NCBI RefSeq assembly: GCF_026342355.1
Contig: NZ_JAPEMV010000001.1
Span: forward strand, 1,736,001 to 1,800,000
Reading direction: 5' to 3'
DNA from: Streptomyces sp. NBC_00249
GTDB lineage: Bacteria > Actinomycetota > Actinomycetes > Streptomycetales > Streptomycetaceae
DNA: 64,000 bases
A program made the translations under genes and the position numbers. Shown piece after piece: positions 49,260-58,816 of this stretch (position 1 is its first letter; each line of letters begins with the position of its first letter). The notes under the pieces are model-generated. The model searched no databases. It saw only the letters and a list, made by a program, of their open reading frames with translations, and had not been told where the DNA came from.

Positions 49260-50270
49260 ACGGGTGGTGGCCTGCGGGTGGCCTGCGGCGCTGCGGGGTG
49301 CGGGGAAAGGGGCCGGGCGCCCCCGCGCCAGACAGCCGGCCCGGTCCCCTGGCCGGAACCCCGCCGACCGACCCCGGTGCCCCCGGCCCCCTCAGCCCGG
49401 AGGCCCACGCGGTCCCGACCGCCCGAACCCGCCGTGTGGCGGCGCACAGGCACCGGGCCGGGGCCTGCGGGTCCCGGACCACCGAGGCATCGGCGGGGCG
49501 TTGCGCAGGCGTGGCTTCGGTGGTTCCGGTGTGGCGGTGACGGGGTCCCGTGAACCGGACCGTCGAGTTTCCGACGGCCTGTCTCCGCAGACCCGGACCC
49601 GGGGGGCCGGAACCACGGGCCGGACCCGCCGGGAAGCGGCAGACCGTCACGCGGGACGACGGCCCCGCAGGCGGCACGCTCGGCTCCGCGGGACGCGGGA
49701 CCGGCGAGCACACCGGCGGGGACCCGGACCATGCGCCGGACCGCCGAGGATCAGCGGGCCGTCACCTGGGACGAGGGCTTGAACGGGCGGGTCCTGCGGG
49801 CCTGGCCGCCCGGGGCGTCTAGGGCCTGTCGTCAAACTCGCGTCGTCGCCGGAGCAGACGGGAGTTTGACGACAGGCCCTAGGGGCCCGGCGTGCGGGCT
49901 CCGGGAGGGCCGGGGCGCGGGGGCGTCAGGGTCGGCCGGGGGCCGGACAGCGGCCCGGACACTCGCCCGGCACGGTACAGAGGCCGGGGGTGCGGAGCCG
50001 CGGGGCGAGGTGGTCGTTCGCGGTCATGGCTCGGAGCCTGTCAGCGCCCCCGCCCCCGGTCAACCCCCGCCACGGGAAGCCCCGGAGCCCGCCCGAACAC
50101 CCTGTGACCTGCACGTTCCCCACCCCATGGCGGCCGAAAACCGTGGCCGGATTTCACGGCCCCGCAACGCACCCGCCACGCACCGCCCACACGGACCACC
50201 CCGGTACGGGGCCGGGGGTCGGTGGACGGGGCGGCGGTCGGCCCGCGGCGGGGTCCGGCATGATCGGGGG
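49260..50270. other. Gene-poor kilobase with no convincing gene
   Basis: About 1 kb of GC-rich sequence between the dioxygenase and ROK genes. Several frames are open on both strands but they are Arg/Pro/Gly-rich, overlap each other and show no family features or good ribosome sites. The only clear structure is the 64-bp MITE-like palindrome at 49819-49882. This may be degraded sequence or a past insertion region. Confidence 0.6.
49819..49882. mobile_element. MITE-like element with 17-bp terminal inverted repeats and CTAG target duplication
   Basis: Two perfect 21-bp inverted arms (49819-49839 and 49862-49882) enclose 22 bp. Each outer end is CTAG, which would be a 4-bp target duplication. 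The ends then read GGCCTGTCGTCAAACTC, resembling ends of Streptomyces IS5-type elements. No transposase is present, so it would be a non-autonomous remnant mobilised in trans. A simple hairpin with another function cannot be excluded. Confidence 0.65.
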
Positions 50271-51458
50271 ATGGTGGTGAGGGCCGGGGACAGGCGGGGG
50301 GTTGCCAATGCGGCGACCGTGCTGCGGACGGTGCTGGAGTACGGGCCCGTGGCGCGCAGCGGGGTCTCCGAGTTGTGCGGGCTGAGTCCCGCCGCCGTAT
50401 CGCGGCAGGCGACGGGGCTGCTGCGCGGCGGGCTGCTGCGGGAGCTGCCCGAGCCCGCCGGGCCGGACGCGCCCTCGGGCCGGCCCCGGATCCCGCTGGA
50501 CCTGCACACGGGTGCCGTCGGAGGGCCGGTCGCGGCCGGGCTGCACATCGGGGTGCCCGCCTCCACCTTCGGCCTGGTCGACCTGCGCGGCCGGATCCTG
50601 GCCCGCCGGGCGTTCCCCCACCCCGATCCCGGGGATCCCGCGCTGCCGCGCCGGATCGCGGAGGAACTGGCCCGCTTCCTGCGGGAGTCCGGTACCGGCC
50701 GGCCGCTCCTCGGGGTGGGGGCGGCGCTCGGCGGCTGGGTCCGCCCCGACGGGGGGACCGTCGTACGGCACGCGGCGCTCGGGTGGCGGCACAGGCCGCT
50801 GGCCGCCGAGCTGTCCGGGGTGCTCGGCATGCCGGTGCAGGTGGACAACCACGCGCGGGCCGTCGCGGCGACGGAGGTCCTCTTCGGGCGTCCCGAGGCG
50901 CGCCGGAGCCTGGTGCACCTGTTCGTGGGGACGGTCGTCGACGCCGCGTTCGGGATCGAGGGGACGATCCACCACGGCCCGGGTTCCGCGGCCGGTGACG
51001 TGGCGCACCTGCCGGTGCCCGGTTCGCGCGCGGTCTGCGCGTGCGGCCGTACGGGCTGCCTCCAGGCGACCGCGTCCGACACCGCGCTCGGGGCGGAGGC
51101 CGTGCGGCGCGGGATCGTGCCCGATCCGTCCGTCGCGCTGGTGGTCGACGCGGCGGCGGCCGGGGACCCGCGCGCGGACCGGCTGCTGCGCGAGCGGGCC
51201 CGCGCCGTCGGGCGGGCCGCCGCGCTGCTGCTCGACGTGTTCAACCCGGCGGTCATGGTCGTCACGGAGCTGTCGAGCGTCCTGCACGAGGGCTATCTGG
51301 AGGAGATCCGCGCCGCCGCGACCTCCCAGTCGCACGTGTGCGCGGACCCCGGTCGGATCGTCGCACCGCACTCCGGTCCGGCGGTGCTCCCGGTGGCCGC
51401 GGCGACCGTTCTGCTGGGTCCGCTGTTCCGGGATCCTGCGGCCGTTCGGCTGGTCTGA
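50271..51458 (+). CDS. ROK family transcriptional regulator
   Basis: A 395-residue protein. The N-terminal winged helix (about 8-70) contains TVLRTVLEYGPVARSGVSELCGLSPAAVSRQATGLL. The ROK kinase-like domain follows, with the zinc motif CACGRTGCLQ (CxCGxxGC) and the nearby GDVAHLPV. The usual sugar-kinase catalytic DNHA motif is present as VDNHARAVA. The ligand is unknown, commonly a sugar. Start at ATG 50271; GTG 50277 would give better spacing to the GGGGG site. It precedes the mutase operon by 67 bp, but nothing shows that it controls it. Confidence 0.87.
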   Translation: MVVRAGDRRGVANAATVLRTVLEYGPVARSGVSELCGLSPAAVSRQATGLLRGGLLRELPEPAGPDAPSGRPRIPLDLHTGAVGGPVAAGLHIGVPASTFGLVDLRGRILARRAFPHPDPGDPALPRRIAEELARFLRESGTGRPLLGVGAALGGWVRPDGGTVVRHAALGWRHRPLAAELSGVLGMPVQVDNHARAVAATEVLFGRPEARRSLVHLFVGTVVDAAFGIEGTIHHGPGSAAGDVAHLPVPGSRAVCACGRTGCLQATASDTALGAEAVRRGIVPDPSVALVVDAAAAGDPRADRLLRERARAVGRAAALLLDVFNPAVMVVTELSSVLHEGYLEEIRAAATSQSHVCADPGRIVAPHSGPAVLPVAAATVLLGPLFRDPAAVRLV

Positions 51459-51525
51459 CCTGGGAGTGCGAGATCACATCCGGCGGTTATGGTCTCGATT
51501 GAGCGGCCCCCCTAGCATTCGAGCC

Positions 51526-53388
51526 ATGACGGTCCTGCCTGACGACGGGCTCTCCCTGGCCGCCGAGTTTCCTGACGCGACACATGAGCAGTGGCAGCGC
51601 CTGGTTGAAGGCGTACTGCGCAAGTCGGGCAAGGAAGTATCCGGCGAGGCCGCGGAAGCGGCTCTGTCCACCACACTCGAGGACGGGCTCACCACCCGCC
51701 CGCTGTACACCGCGCCCGCCGACGGGGACGGCCCCGACACCGGCTTCCCCGGTTTCGCGCCGTTCGTGCGCGGCGGCACCCCCGAAGGCACCAGCGCCTC
51801 CGGCTGGGACGTGCGCCAGCGCCTCGCGGGCAGTGATCCGGTACGGGTGAACGAGGCGGCCCTCGCCGACCTGGAGAACGGCACCACCTCGCTGTGGCTG
51901 ACCGTCGGCCGCGGCGGCCTGCCCGCCGGGGGCCTCGGCCGGGCCCTGGAGGGGGTCTACCTCGACCTCGCGCCGGTCGCGCTCGACGCCGGAGCCGAAT
52001 ACGCCGACGCCGCACGGGCCCTGCTGGACCTGTACGCGGAGCGCGGGGTGGCCCCGGAGGCCGCGCGCGCCTCGCTCGGCGCCGACCCGCTGGGCCATGA
52101 GGCCCGTACGGGTGAACGGCTCGACCTGGCCGGGGCCGCCGCCCTGGCCGCGGAGACGGCCGCCGCCTGGCCCGGCGTACGCGCGCTGACGGTCGACGCC
52201 CTGCCCTACCACGAGGCGGGCGGTTCGGCCGGGGAGGAGCTGGGGCTGTCCCTGGCCACCGGCGTCGCCTACCTGCGGGCGCTGACGGAGGCCGGGCTGA
52301 GCGCCGAAGCCGCCTTCGGGCAGCTGGAGTTCCGCTACGCCGCGACCGCCGACCAGTTCCTGACCATCGCCAAGCTGCGCGCCGCCCGCCGCCTGTGGGC
52401 CCGGGTCGCCGAGGTCTGCGGGGCCCCGCGGGCCGGCGCCCAGCGGCAGCACGCCGTGACCTCGCCGGTGATGATGACCCGCCGCGACCCGTGGGTGAAC
52501 ATGCTGCGCACGACGGTCGCCTGCATGGCGGCGGGCGTGGGCGGCGCGGACTCCGTCACGGTGCTCCCCTTCGACAGCGAGCTGGGCCTGCCCGACGCGT
52601 TCGCGCGCCGGATCGCCCGCAACACCTCCACCGTCCTGCTGGAGGAGTCGCACCTGGCCCGGGTCATCGACCCGGCCGGCGGCTCGTACTACGTGGAGCG
52701 GCTCACCGACGAACTGGCGCACGCCGCCTGGGAGTTCTTCCAGACCGTGGAGCGGGCGGGCGGCCAGACGGCCGCGCTGCGCTCCGGTCTGGTCGCCGAC
52801 CGGCTCGCCGCCACCTGGGCCGTGCGCTCGAAGAAGCTGGCGACGCGCCGCGAACCGATCACCGGGGTCAGCGAGTTCCCGCTGCTGTCGGAGAAGCCCG
52901 TCGTGCGCGAACCGCTCCCCGCGGGAGCCACCGGGGGTCTGCCCCGGGTGCGGCGCGACGAGGCCTACGAGGTCCTGCGCGCCCGCAGCGACGCCCACCT
53001 GGCCGCCACCGGCGCCCGGCCGCGGATCTTCCTGGCCGCGCTGGGTCCGGCGGCCGCGCACACCGCGCGCGCCACCTTCGCCTCGAACCTGTTCCAGGCG
53101 GGCGGTGTGGAGCCGGTCCACGACCCGGTCTCCGTGGACCCGGCGACGGCCGCGGCCGCGTACGCCGCGAGCGGCGCGGACGGCATGGCGGTGCTGTGCT
53201 CCAGTGACGCCCTGTACGAGGAGCAGGCCGAGGCGGTGGCCGGCGCCCTGCGCGCGGCGGGCGCCACGACCGTGTTCCTCGCGGGCCGGCCCGGTACGTC
53301 GGCCGGCTCCGTGGACGAGTACGTCTTCGCCGGCTGCGACGCGGTCGCCGTGCTGTCCTCCGTACTCGACCGGATGGGAGTTGCGTGA
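51526..53388 (+). CDS. mutA: Methylmalonyl-CoA mutase small (beta) subunit
   Basis: A 620-residue subunit. It keeps the TIM-barrel domain of the mutase but its C-terminal cobalamin-like domain lacks the DxHxxG motif ([15 protein letters not shown] at that position), as expected for the non-catalytic partner. The ATG at 51526 lies at the conserved [16 protein letters not shown] start. The stop overlaps the start of mutB (TGATG). Confidence 0.94.
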   Translation: MTVLPDDGLSLAAEFPDATHEQWQRLVEGVLRKSGKEVSGEAAEAALSTTLEDGLTTRPLYTAPADGDGPDTGFPGFAPFVRGGTPEGTSASGWDVRQRLAGSDPVRVNEAALADLENGTTSLWLTVGRGGLPAGGLGRALEGVYLDLAPVALDAGAEYADAARALLDLYAERGVAPEAARASLGADPLGHEARTGERLDLAGAAALAAETAAAWPGVRALTVDALPYHEAGGSAGEELGLSLATGVAYLRALTEAGLSAEAAFGQLEFRYAATADQFLTIAKLRAARRLWARVAEVCGAPRAGAQRQHAVTSPVMMTRRDPWVNMLRTTVACMAAGVGGADSVTVLPFDSELGLPDAFARRIARNTSTVLLEESHLARVIDPAGGSYYVERLTDELAHAAWEFFQTVERAGGQTAALRSGLVADRLAATWAVRSKKLATRREPITGVSEFPLLSEKPVVREPLPAGATGGLPRVRRDEAYEVLRARSDAHLAATGARPRIFLAALGPAAAHTARATFASNLFQAGGVEPVHDPVSVDPATAAAAYAASGADGMAVLCSSDALYEEQAEAVAGALRAAGATTVFLAGRPGTSAGSVDEYVFAGCDAVAVLSSVLDRMGVA

Positions 53389-55574
53389 TGAGCATCCCCG
53401 ATTTCTCCGAACTGGCCCTGGGCTCCCCCGCCTCCACCGGCGCCACCGAGGACCAGTGGCGCGCGGCGGTGAAGGAGTCCACCGGGACCGCCACCGGCGA
53501 CCTGCTGTGGGAGACCCCCGAGGGCATCGGCGTGAAGCCGCTGTACACGGGGCGGGACCTGGAGGGCCTGGACTTCCTCCAGACCTACCCGGGCGTGGCC
53601 CCGTACCTGCGCGGCCCGTACCCGACGATGTACGTCAACCAGCCGTGGACGATCCGCCAGTACGCCGGCTTCTCCACGGCCGAGGAGTCCAACGCCTTCT
53701 ACCGGCGCAACCTGGCCTCCGGGCAGAAGGGCCTGTCGATCGCCTTCGACCTGCCCACGCACCGCGGCTACGACAGCGACCACCCGCGCGTGACGGGTGA
53801 CGTCGGCATGGCGGGCGTGGCGATCGACTCGATCTACGACATGCGGCAGCTGTTCGACGGGATCCCGCTGGACAAGATGACGGTGTCGATGACGATGAAC
53901 GGCGCGGTGCTGCCGGTCCTCGCCCTCTACATCGTGGCGGCGGAGGAGCAGGGCGTCTCCCCCGACAAGCTCGCCGGGACCATCCAGAACGACATCCTCA
54001 AGGAGTTCATGGTCCGCAACACCTACATCTATCCGCCGAAGCCCTCGATGCGGATCATCTCGGACATCTTCGCCTTCACCTCGCAGAAGATGCCGCGGTA
54101 CAACTCGATCTCCATCTCGGGCTACCACATCCAGGAGGCCGGGGCCACGGCCGACCTGGAGCTGGCGTACACCCTCGCCGACGGCGTGGAGTACCTGCGG
54201 GCGGGCCAGGCCGTCGGCCTGGACGTGGACGCGTTCGCCCCGCGCCTGTCGTTCTTCTGGGCCATCGGCATGAACTTCTTCATGGAGGTGGCGAAGCTCC
54301 GCGCGGCCCGCCTCCTGTGGGCCCGCCTGGTCAAGCAGTTCGACCCGAAGAACGCCAAGTCCCTGTCCCTGCGCACCCATTCGCAGACCTCGGGCTGGTC
54401 CCTCACCGCGCAGGACGTCTTCAACAACGTCACCCGCACCTGCATCGAGGCGATGGCGGCGACCCAGGGCCACACCCAGTCGCTGCACACCAACGCCCTC
54501 GACGAGGCGCTCGCCCTGCCGACGGACTTCTCGGCGCGCATCGCCCGCAACACGCAGCTGCTGCTCCAGCAGGAGTCGGGCACCTGCCGTTCGATCGACC
54601 CGTGGGGCGGCAGCGCGTACGTCGAGAAGCTGACGTACGACCTCGCCCGGCGTGCCTGGCAGCACATCGAGGAGGTCGAGGCGGCCGGTGGCATGGCCCA
54701 GGCCATCGACGCGGGCATCCCGAAGCTGCGCGTGGAGGAGGCGGCGGCCCGCACACAGGCCCGTATCGACTCGGGCCGGCAGCCGGTGATCGGCGTCAAC
54801 AAGTACCGGGTGGCGACGGACGAGCAGATCGACGTCCTCAAGGTCGACAACTCCTCGGTGCGCACCCAGCAGATCGAGAAGCTGCGGCGGCTGCGCGAGG
54901 AGCGCGACGAGGCGCACACCCAGGACACCCTGCGGGCGCTGACGAACGCGGCCGGCAGCGGTGAGGGCAACCTCCTCGCGCTGGCGGTGGACGCGGCCCG
55001 GGCCAAGGCGACGGTCGGTGAGATCTCGGACGCACTGGAGAAGGTGTACGGGCGGCACGCGAGCCAGATCCGTACGATCTCGGGTGTGTACCGCACCGAA
55101 GCAGGCGAGTCCCCGTCCGTGGAGCGCACCCGTGCGCTCGTCGACCGGTTCGAGGAGGCGGAGGGACGCCGTCCGCGCATCCTGGTCGCCAAGATGGGCC
55201 AGGACGGGCACGACCGCGGCCAGAAGGTGATCGCGACGGCCTTCGCCGACCTGGGCTTCGACGTGGACGTCGGCCCGCTGTTCCAGACCCCGGCGGAGGT
55301 GGCCCGTCAGGCCGTCGAGGCGGACGTCCACGTGGTGGGCGTCTCGTCGCTGGCGGCCGGCCACCTGACCCTCGTCCCGGCGCTGCGGGAGCAGCTCGCG
55401 GAGGAGGGGCGCGAGGACATCATGATCGTGGTGGGCGGGGTGATCCCGCCGGCCGACGTGCCGACGCTGCTGGAGATGGGCGCGACGGCGGTGTTCCCGC
55501 CGGGCACGGTCATCCCGGACGCGGCCCACGACCTGGTGACGCGGCTCGCCGCGGACCTGGGCCACGAGCTGTAG
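53388..55574 (+). CDS. mutB: Methylmalonyl-CoA mutase large (alpha) subunit
   Basis: A 728-residue catalytic subunit interconverting methylmalonyl-CoA and succinyl-CoA. It has the substrate-binding barrel ([31 protein letters not shown]) and a C-terminal B12-binding domain with the cobalt-ligating His608 in DGHDRG. It feeds or drains methylmalonyl-CoA, an extender unit for polyketides. The start overlaps the mutA stop (TGATG). Confidence 0.96.
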   Translation: MSIPDFSELALGSPASTGATEDQWRAAVKESTGTATGDLLWETPEGIGVKPLYTGRDLEGLDFLQTYPGVAPYLRGPYPTMYVNQPWTIRQYAGFSTAEESNAFYRRNLASGQKGLSIAFDLPTHRGYDSDHPRVTGDVGMAGVAIDSIYDMRQLFDGIPLDKMTVSMTMNGAVLPVLALYIVAAEEQGVSPDKLAGTIQNDILKEFMVRNTYIYPPKPSMRIISDIFAFTSQKMPRYNSISISGYHIQEAGATADLELAYTLADGVEYLRAGQAVGLDVDAFAPRLSFFWAIGMNFFMEVAKLRAARLLWARLVKQFDPKNAKSLSLRTHSQTSGWSLTAQDVFNNVTRTCIEAMAATQGHTQSLHTNALDEALALPTDFSARIARNTQLLLQQESGTCRSIDPWGGSAYVEKLTYDLARRAWQHIEEVEAAGGMAQAIDAGIPKLRVEEAAARTQARIDSGRQPVIGVNKYRVATDEQIDVLKVDNSSVRTQQIEKLRRLREERDEAHTQDTLRALTNAAGSGEGNLLALAVDAARAKATVGEISDALEKVYGRHASQIRTISGVYRTEAGESPSVERTRALVDRFEEAEGRRPRILVAKMGQDGHDRGQKVIATAFADLGFDVDVGPLFQTPAEVARQAVEADVHVVGVSSLAAGHLTLVPALREQLAEEGREDIMIVVGGVIPPADVPTLLEMGATAVFPPGTVIPDAAHDLVTRLAADLGHEL

Positions 55575-55584
55575 GAGGCCGTCG

Positions 55585-56568
55585 GTGCCGAAGATCGACA
55601 TCGAGGCCTACGCGAAGGGCGTGCTCGACGGGAAGCGCGCCTACATCGCGCGGGCCGTCACCCTCGTCGAGTCCACCCTGCCCGCCCACCGGGTGCTGGC
55701 GCAGCAGCTCCTGACGGAACTGCTGCCGTACGCGGGGAAGGCGCGCCGCATCGGGATCAGCGGGGTGCCGGGGGTGGGCAAGTCCACCTTCATCGACGCG
55801 TTCGGCACCCTGCTGACGGGGCTGGGCCACCGGGTGGCGGTCCTCGCCGTCGACCCGTCGTCGACCCGTACGGGCGGCTCCATCCTCGGCGACAAGACGC
55901 GGATGGAACGCCTCTCGGTCGACCCGGCCGCGTTCGTCCGCCCTTCCCCGTCCGCCGGGACCCTGGGCGGGGTCGCGAAGGCCACGCGCGAGTCGATGAT
56001 CGTCATGGAGGCGGCCGGCTACGACGTGGTGCTCGTCGAGACGGTCGGCGTCGGCCAGTCGGAGACCACGGTCGCGGGCATGGTCGACTCCTTCCTGCTG
56101 CTGTCCCTGGCCCGTACGGGCGACCAGCTGCAGGGCATCAAGAAGGGCGTCCTGGAGCTGGCGGACGTCCTGGCGGTGAACAAGGCCGACGGCCCGCACG
56201 AACGCGACGCGAAGGCCGCCGCCCGTGAACTGTCGGGCGCGCTGCGGCTGATGCACCCCGCCGACGCGGCGTGGACCCCGCCGGTACTGACGTGCAGCGC
56301 ACGGGAGTCGACGGGACTGGAGGAGGTCTGGAACCGGCTCGAACAGCACCGGCGGCTGCTGGAGGCGGGGGGCCGGCTGGCGGCGAAACGGGCCGAGCAG
56401 CAGGTGGAGTGGACCTGGTCGATGGTCCGCGACGCGCTGCTGGAACGGCTGCGGGCCGATCCCGCCGTGCGGGAGCTGGCGCCGCCGCTCGAGGCCGAGG
56501 TCCGGGCGGGCACCGTCACCGCCACGACGGCGGCCCACCGCATCCTGAACGCGTTCGGCCAACCCTGA
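55585..56568 (+). CDS. meaB: Methylmalonyl-CoA mutase-associated GTPase MeaB
   Basis: A 327-residue G3E-family GTPase chaperone that guards loading and repair of the mutase cobalamin. The P-loop GISGVPGVGKSTFIDAFG, the switch VDPSSTRTGGSILGDKTRM, the D/E-rich VETVGVGQSE and NKADGPHERDAKAA guanine-specificity motifs are present. GTG start with a TAGGAGG site 10 bp after mutB. Confidence 0.95.
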   Translation: MPKIDIEAYAKGVLDGKRAYIARAVTLVESTLPAHRVLAQQLLTELLPYAGKARRIGISGVPGVGKSTFIDAFGTLLTGLGHRVAVLAVDPSSTRTGGSILGDKTRMERLSVDPAAFVRPSPSAGTLGGVAKATRESMIVMEAAGYDVVLVETVGVGQSETTVAGMVDSFLLLSLARTGDQLQGIKKGVLELADVLAVNKADGPHERDAKAAARELSGALRLMHPADAAWTPPVLTCSARESTGLEEVWNRLEQHRRLLEAGGRLAAKRAEQQVEWTWSMVRDALLERLRADPAVRELAPPLEAEVRAGTVTATTAAHRILNAFGQP

Positions 56569-57120
56569 CGAACGCCGGCGCGCCCGAAGCCCCTGGGACT
56601 CCGCCCCGGACCCCGCGCCTCAAACGCCGGCGGGGCTGGATGTGGCCGACGTAGCCGTCCGCGTGCGGGCCCGCTCCCGGGGCCCGCTCCTCAAACGCCG
56701 GAGGGGCTGGTTTTTGGCCGGCGTCGCCGTTCGTGTGCGGGTCCGTTCCCGGGGGCCAGCCCCCGGACCCCCGCGCCTCAAACGCCGGCGAGGCTGGATG
56801 TGGCCGGCGTAGGCATTCGGATGCAGCTTCACTGCCAGGTCCGGGCCCAGGGCCAGGACAGGTGACCGAGTGGTGGCTGGGGTGCCCGGAGGGCACTCCC
56901 AGCCCCGCCGGCGCTTGAGGCGGGAACGGTGGAAGGGCGGGTAGGGGACACCGCCCCGCGCAGCGGCAACGGTCCGCAGACAGCAGACGGGCCCGGCCAC
57001 CCGAACCGGCCCCGCCCCGCCCCGCCACCGACGGCCGGAGGCCGGCGCAGCGGCGCGAAGCCGGTAAGGCCGCTCGCGGCCGAGCCGTGCGAGCGGCGCG
57101 TCAAAAAGGGGTGCGGCGCG
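56569..57120. other. Convergent intergenic region of dispersed repeats, no gene seen
   Basis: The 552 bp between meaB and the asparaginase gene hold the repeat copies described at 56618-56920 and GC-rich filler. Open frames here are low-complexity and overlap the repeats, so no coding gene is called. Both flanking transcripts end here, so the repeats may act as terminators. Confidence 0.7.
56618..56920. repeat. Four copies of a 22-24-bp intergenic repeat (three direct, one inverted)
   Basis: The unit CCTCAAACGCCGG followed by MGGGGCTGG occurs at 56618-56640, 56689-56710 and 56776-56798, and in inverted form at 56897-56920. Sequences between copies are also related (GTGCGGGYCCGYTCCCGGGG stretches). 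Such units are familiar at gene ends in Streptomyces chromosomes. The inverted copy lets the RNA from either strand fold into long stems. Confidence 0.8.
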
Positions 57121-58125
57121 TTAGGAAATGCTGGTCAGGGCCGGGTTCTGGGAGGCCAAGGCGCGGTGGAGGATCGCGGTGCGGTCAGCCGGGTCGGTAC
57201 CCGCGAGGAGCGCGGCGAGGACCGCGATGCGGGCCTGGCCCGCCCGCAGGGTGCCGGTCGGGACGGCTCCGGCGGCGACCAGGTCGACGGCCCCGCCGTG
57301 CGTGTAGATCTCGGTGACGGGCCCGGCCGCGACCCGGGTGGTCAGCGCGACGAGCACCCCGCGCGCGACGGCGGCGGCGACCGCGTCCACGATCTCGGGG
57401 GTGGCGTTGCCCGCGCCGGTGCCGACGAGGACGATGCCGCGGGCGCCCGCCTCGACGGCGGCGTTGAGCAGCAGCGGGTCGCCGTCGGCGTGGTGCATCA
57501 CCATGTCGACGCGCGGCGGCAGTTCCGGCATCGCGGGCAGCGCGAGCGGGGCCGGACGCTGCGGCTCCCGCAGTACGGCGACCTTGCCGAAGCCGATCTT
57601 CCCGAGGGGTTCGGTCGAGGGGTCGGCGAAGGCGTCCAGGGCCACGGCCTGGGTCTTGACGGTGCCGCGGGCGGCGTGCACCCGGCCGGCGAAGGTGATC
57701 AGGACGCCCAGGCCGCGCGTGGTGGCGGCGGTGAGCAGGGCGTCGTAGAGGTTGCCGGGGCCGTCGCCGTCGGCGGAGCCCATGGGCAGCTGCGAGCCGG
57801 TGAAGACGACGCTGCGCGGGTCGTGGTGGTGGAGGTCGAGGAGGAAGGCCGACTCCTCCAGGGTGTCGGTGCCGTGGGTGACGACGATGCCGTCGACGCC
57901 GGGGTCGGCGAGGACCTCGTGGACGGTGCGCAGCAGGGTCAGCTGGTGGGCGGTGGTGAGCCGGGGGCTGTTGACCTTGAACAGGTCGACGACCTCGACG
58001 GTGACGCCTTCGGGCAGCGGCGCGGTGGCCATCACCTCGCGTCCGTCGGCCTCGGCGGCGAAGCCTGAGCCCATCCACCGGCTGGCTATCGTCCCGCCGG
58101 TGCTGATGACGACGATGCGTCCCAT
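57121..58125 (-). CDS. L-asparaginase
   Basis: A 334-residue amidohydrolase converting asparagine to aspartate and ammonia. The first catalytic threonine is Thr12 in STGGTIAS and the second Thr-Asp pair is in VTHGTDTLEESA; ADGDGPGNLYDAL and KTQAVALDAF are also typical. No signal peptide, so it is cytoplasmic. The ATG at 58123-58125 was chosen for its GGAAGGG site; the frame extends upstream to 58191. It is divergent from an Lrp/AsnC gene, which probably regulates it. Confidence 0.92.
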   Translation of the reverse strand: MGRIVVISTGGTIASRWMGSGFAAEADGREVMATAPLPEGVTVEVVDLFKVNSPRLTTAHQLTLLRTVHEVLADPGVDGIVVTHGTDTLEESAFLLDLHHHDPRSVVFTGSQLPMGSADGDGPGNLYDALLTAATTRGLGVLITFAGRVHAARGTVKTQAVALDAFADPSTEPLGKIGFGKVAVLREPQRPAPLALPAMPELPPRVDMVMHHADGDPLLLNAAVEAGARGIVLVGTGAGNATPEIVDAVAAAVARGVLVALTTRVAAGPVTEIYTHGGAVDLVAAGAVPTGTLRAGQARIAVLAALLAGTDPADRTAILHRALASQNPALTSIS

Positions 58126-58183
58126 GGCCACCCTTCCCTCAACTCGTACAGATTTCCTATAGGTAGCAATGATAGTGAGATCT

Positions 58184-58204
58184 ACGCGCAATGCGATTGC
58201 GTGT
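58184..58204. promoter_or_regulatory. Putative Lrp/AsnC operator between asparaginase and regulator genes
   Basis: ACGCGCAAT-GCG-ATTGCGTGT is an inverted repeat with one mismatch, centred 51 bp before the regulator ATG and 69 bp before the asparaginase ATG. A TGATAAT -10 element (58232-58238) lies 6 bp before the regulator start, suggesting a leaderless regulator mRNA. Confidence 0.6.
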
Positions 58205-58244
58205 TTCGGCGGCCCTGCAACAAAGCAGGCCTGATAATTGCGCT

Positions 58245-58694
58245 ATGGACGCCATCGACCGTGAAATCTTGCGCGAGCTCCAGCGCGACGGACGCCTCAG
58301 TAACCAGGAGCTCGCCCAGCGCGTGGGCCTCACCCCCTCCCCCTGCATGCGCCGGGTCCGGCAGCTGGAGCAGGACGGGGTGATCCAGGGCTATCGCGCG
58401 GTGATCGACCCCGAGGCGGTGGACCGCGGCTTCGAGGTGCTGGTGTCGGTCGAGGTCCGCCGGGACCGGGAGGCCGTCGAGGCCTTCGAGGCGGCGCTCC
58501 AGGACATCCCCGACGTCATAGAGGCCTACCGGCTCTTCGGCAGTCCCGGCTGCATGCTGCGGATCGCCGTCGCGGACCTGCGCGCGTACGAGCGGCTGTG
58601 GATCGAGAGGCTGACGGCGCTCTCCGGGATCACCGAGGTCAACTCCCAGATCATCATGAAGCGCATCAAGGAGCCGACGGGGCTGCCCGTCTGA
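58245..58694 (+). CDS. Lrp/AsnC family transcriptional regulator
   Basis: A 149-residue regulator. The N-terminal helix-turn-helix (DAIDREILRELQRDGRLSNQELAQRVGLTPSPCMRRVRQLEQDGVI) is followed by an RAM ligand domain (VLVSVEVRRDREAVEAFEAAL...FGSPGCMLRIAVADLRAYERLW). The ATG at 58245 begins the conserved core; upstream GTG/ATG codons lie in the operator region. It is divergent from the asparaginase gene and probably senses an amino acid such as asparagine. Confidence 0.92.
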   Translation: MDAIDREILRELQRDGRLSNQELAQRVGLTPSPCMRRVRQLEQDGVIQGYRAVIDPEAVDRGFEVLVSVEVRRDREAVEAFEAALQDIPDVIEAYRLFGSPGCMLRIAVADLRAYERLWIERLTALSGITEVNSQIIMKRIKEPTGLPV

Positions 58695-58816
58695 CGCCCC
58701 GACCTGCTGATATCACCGTGCCCGAGGAGCCGGATCCGCAGCGATAACCCGCCAATAAGGCCCCCGATTAGCTTCTGGAATCCAGAACGGATGCTCACAC
58801 CAGAAGGGGGTGCCGC

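Noticed and set aside
49213..49732. Two overlapping minus-strand frames upstream of the dioxygenase gene
   Set aside because: Low-complexity Pro/Gly/Arg composition, no ribosome sites, mutual overlap; kept as non-coding.
52965..55601. 878-codon minus-strand open frame opposite mutB
   Set aside because: It is Arg/His/Val-rich shadow sequence of a conserved mutase gene.
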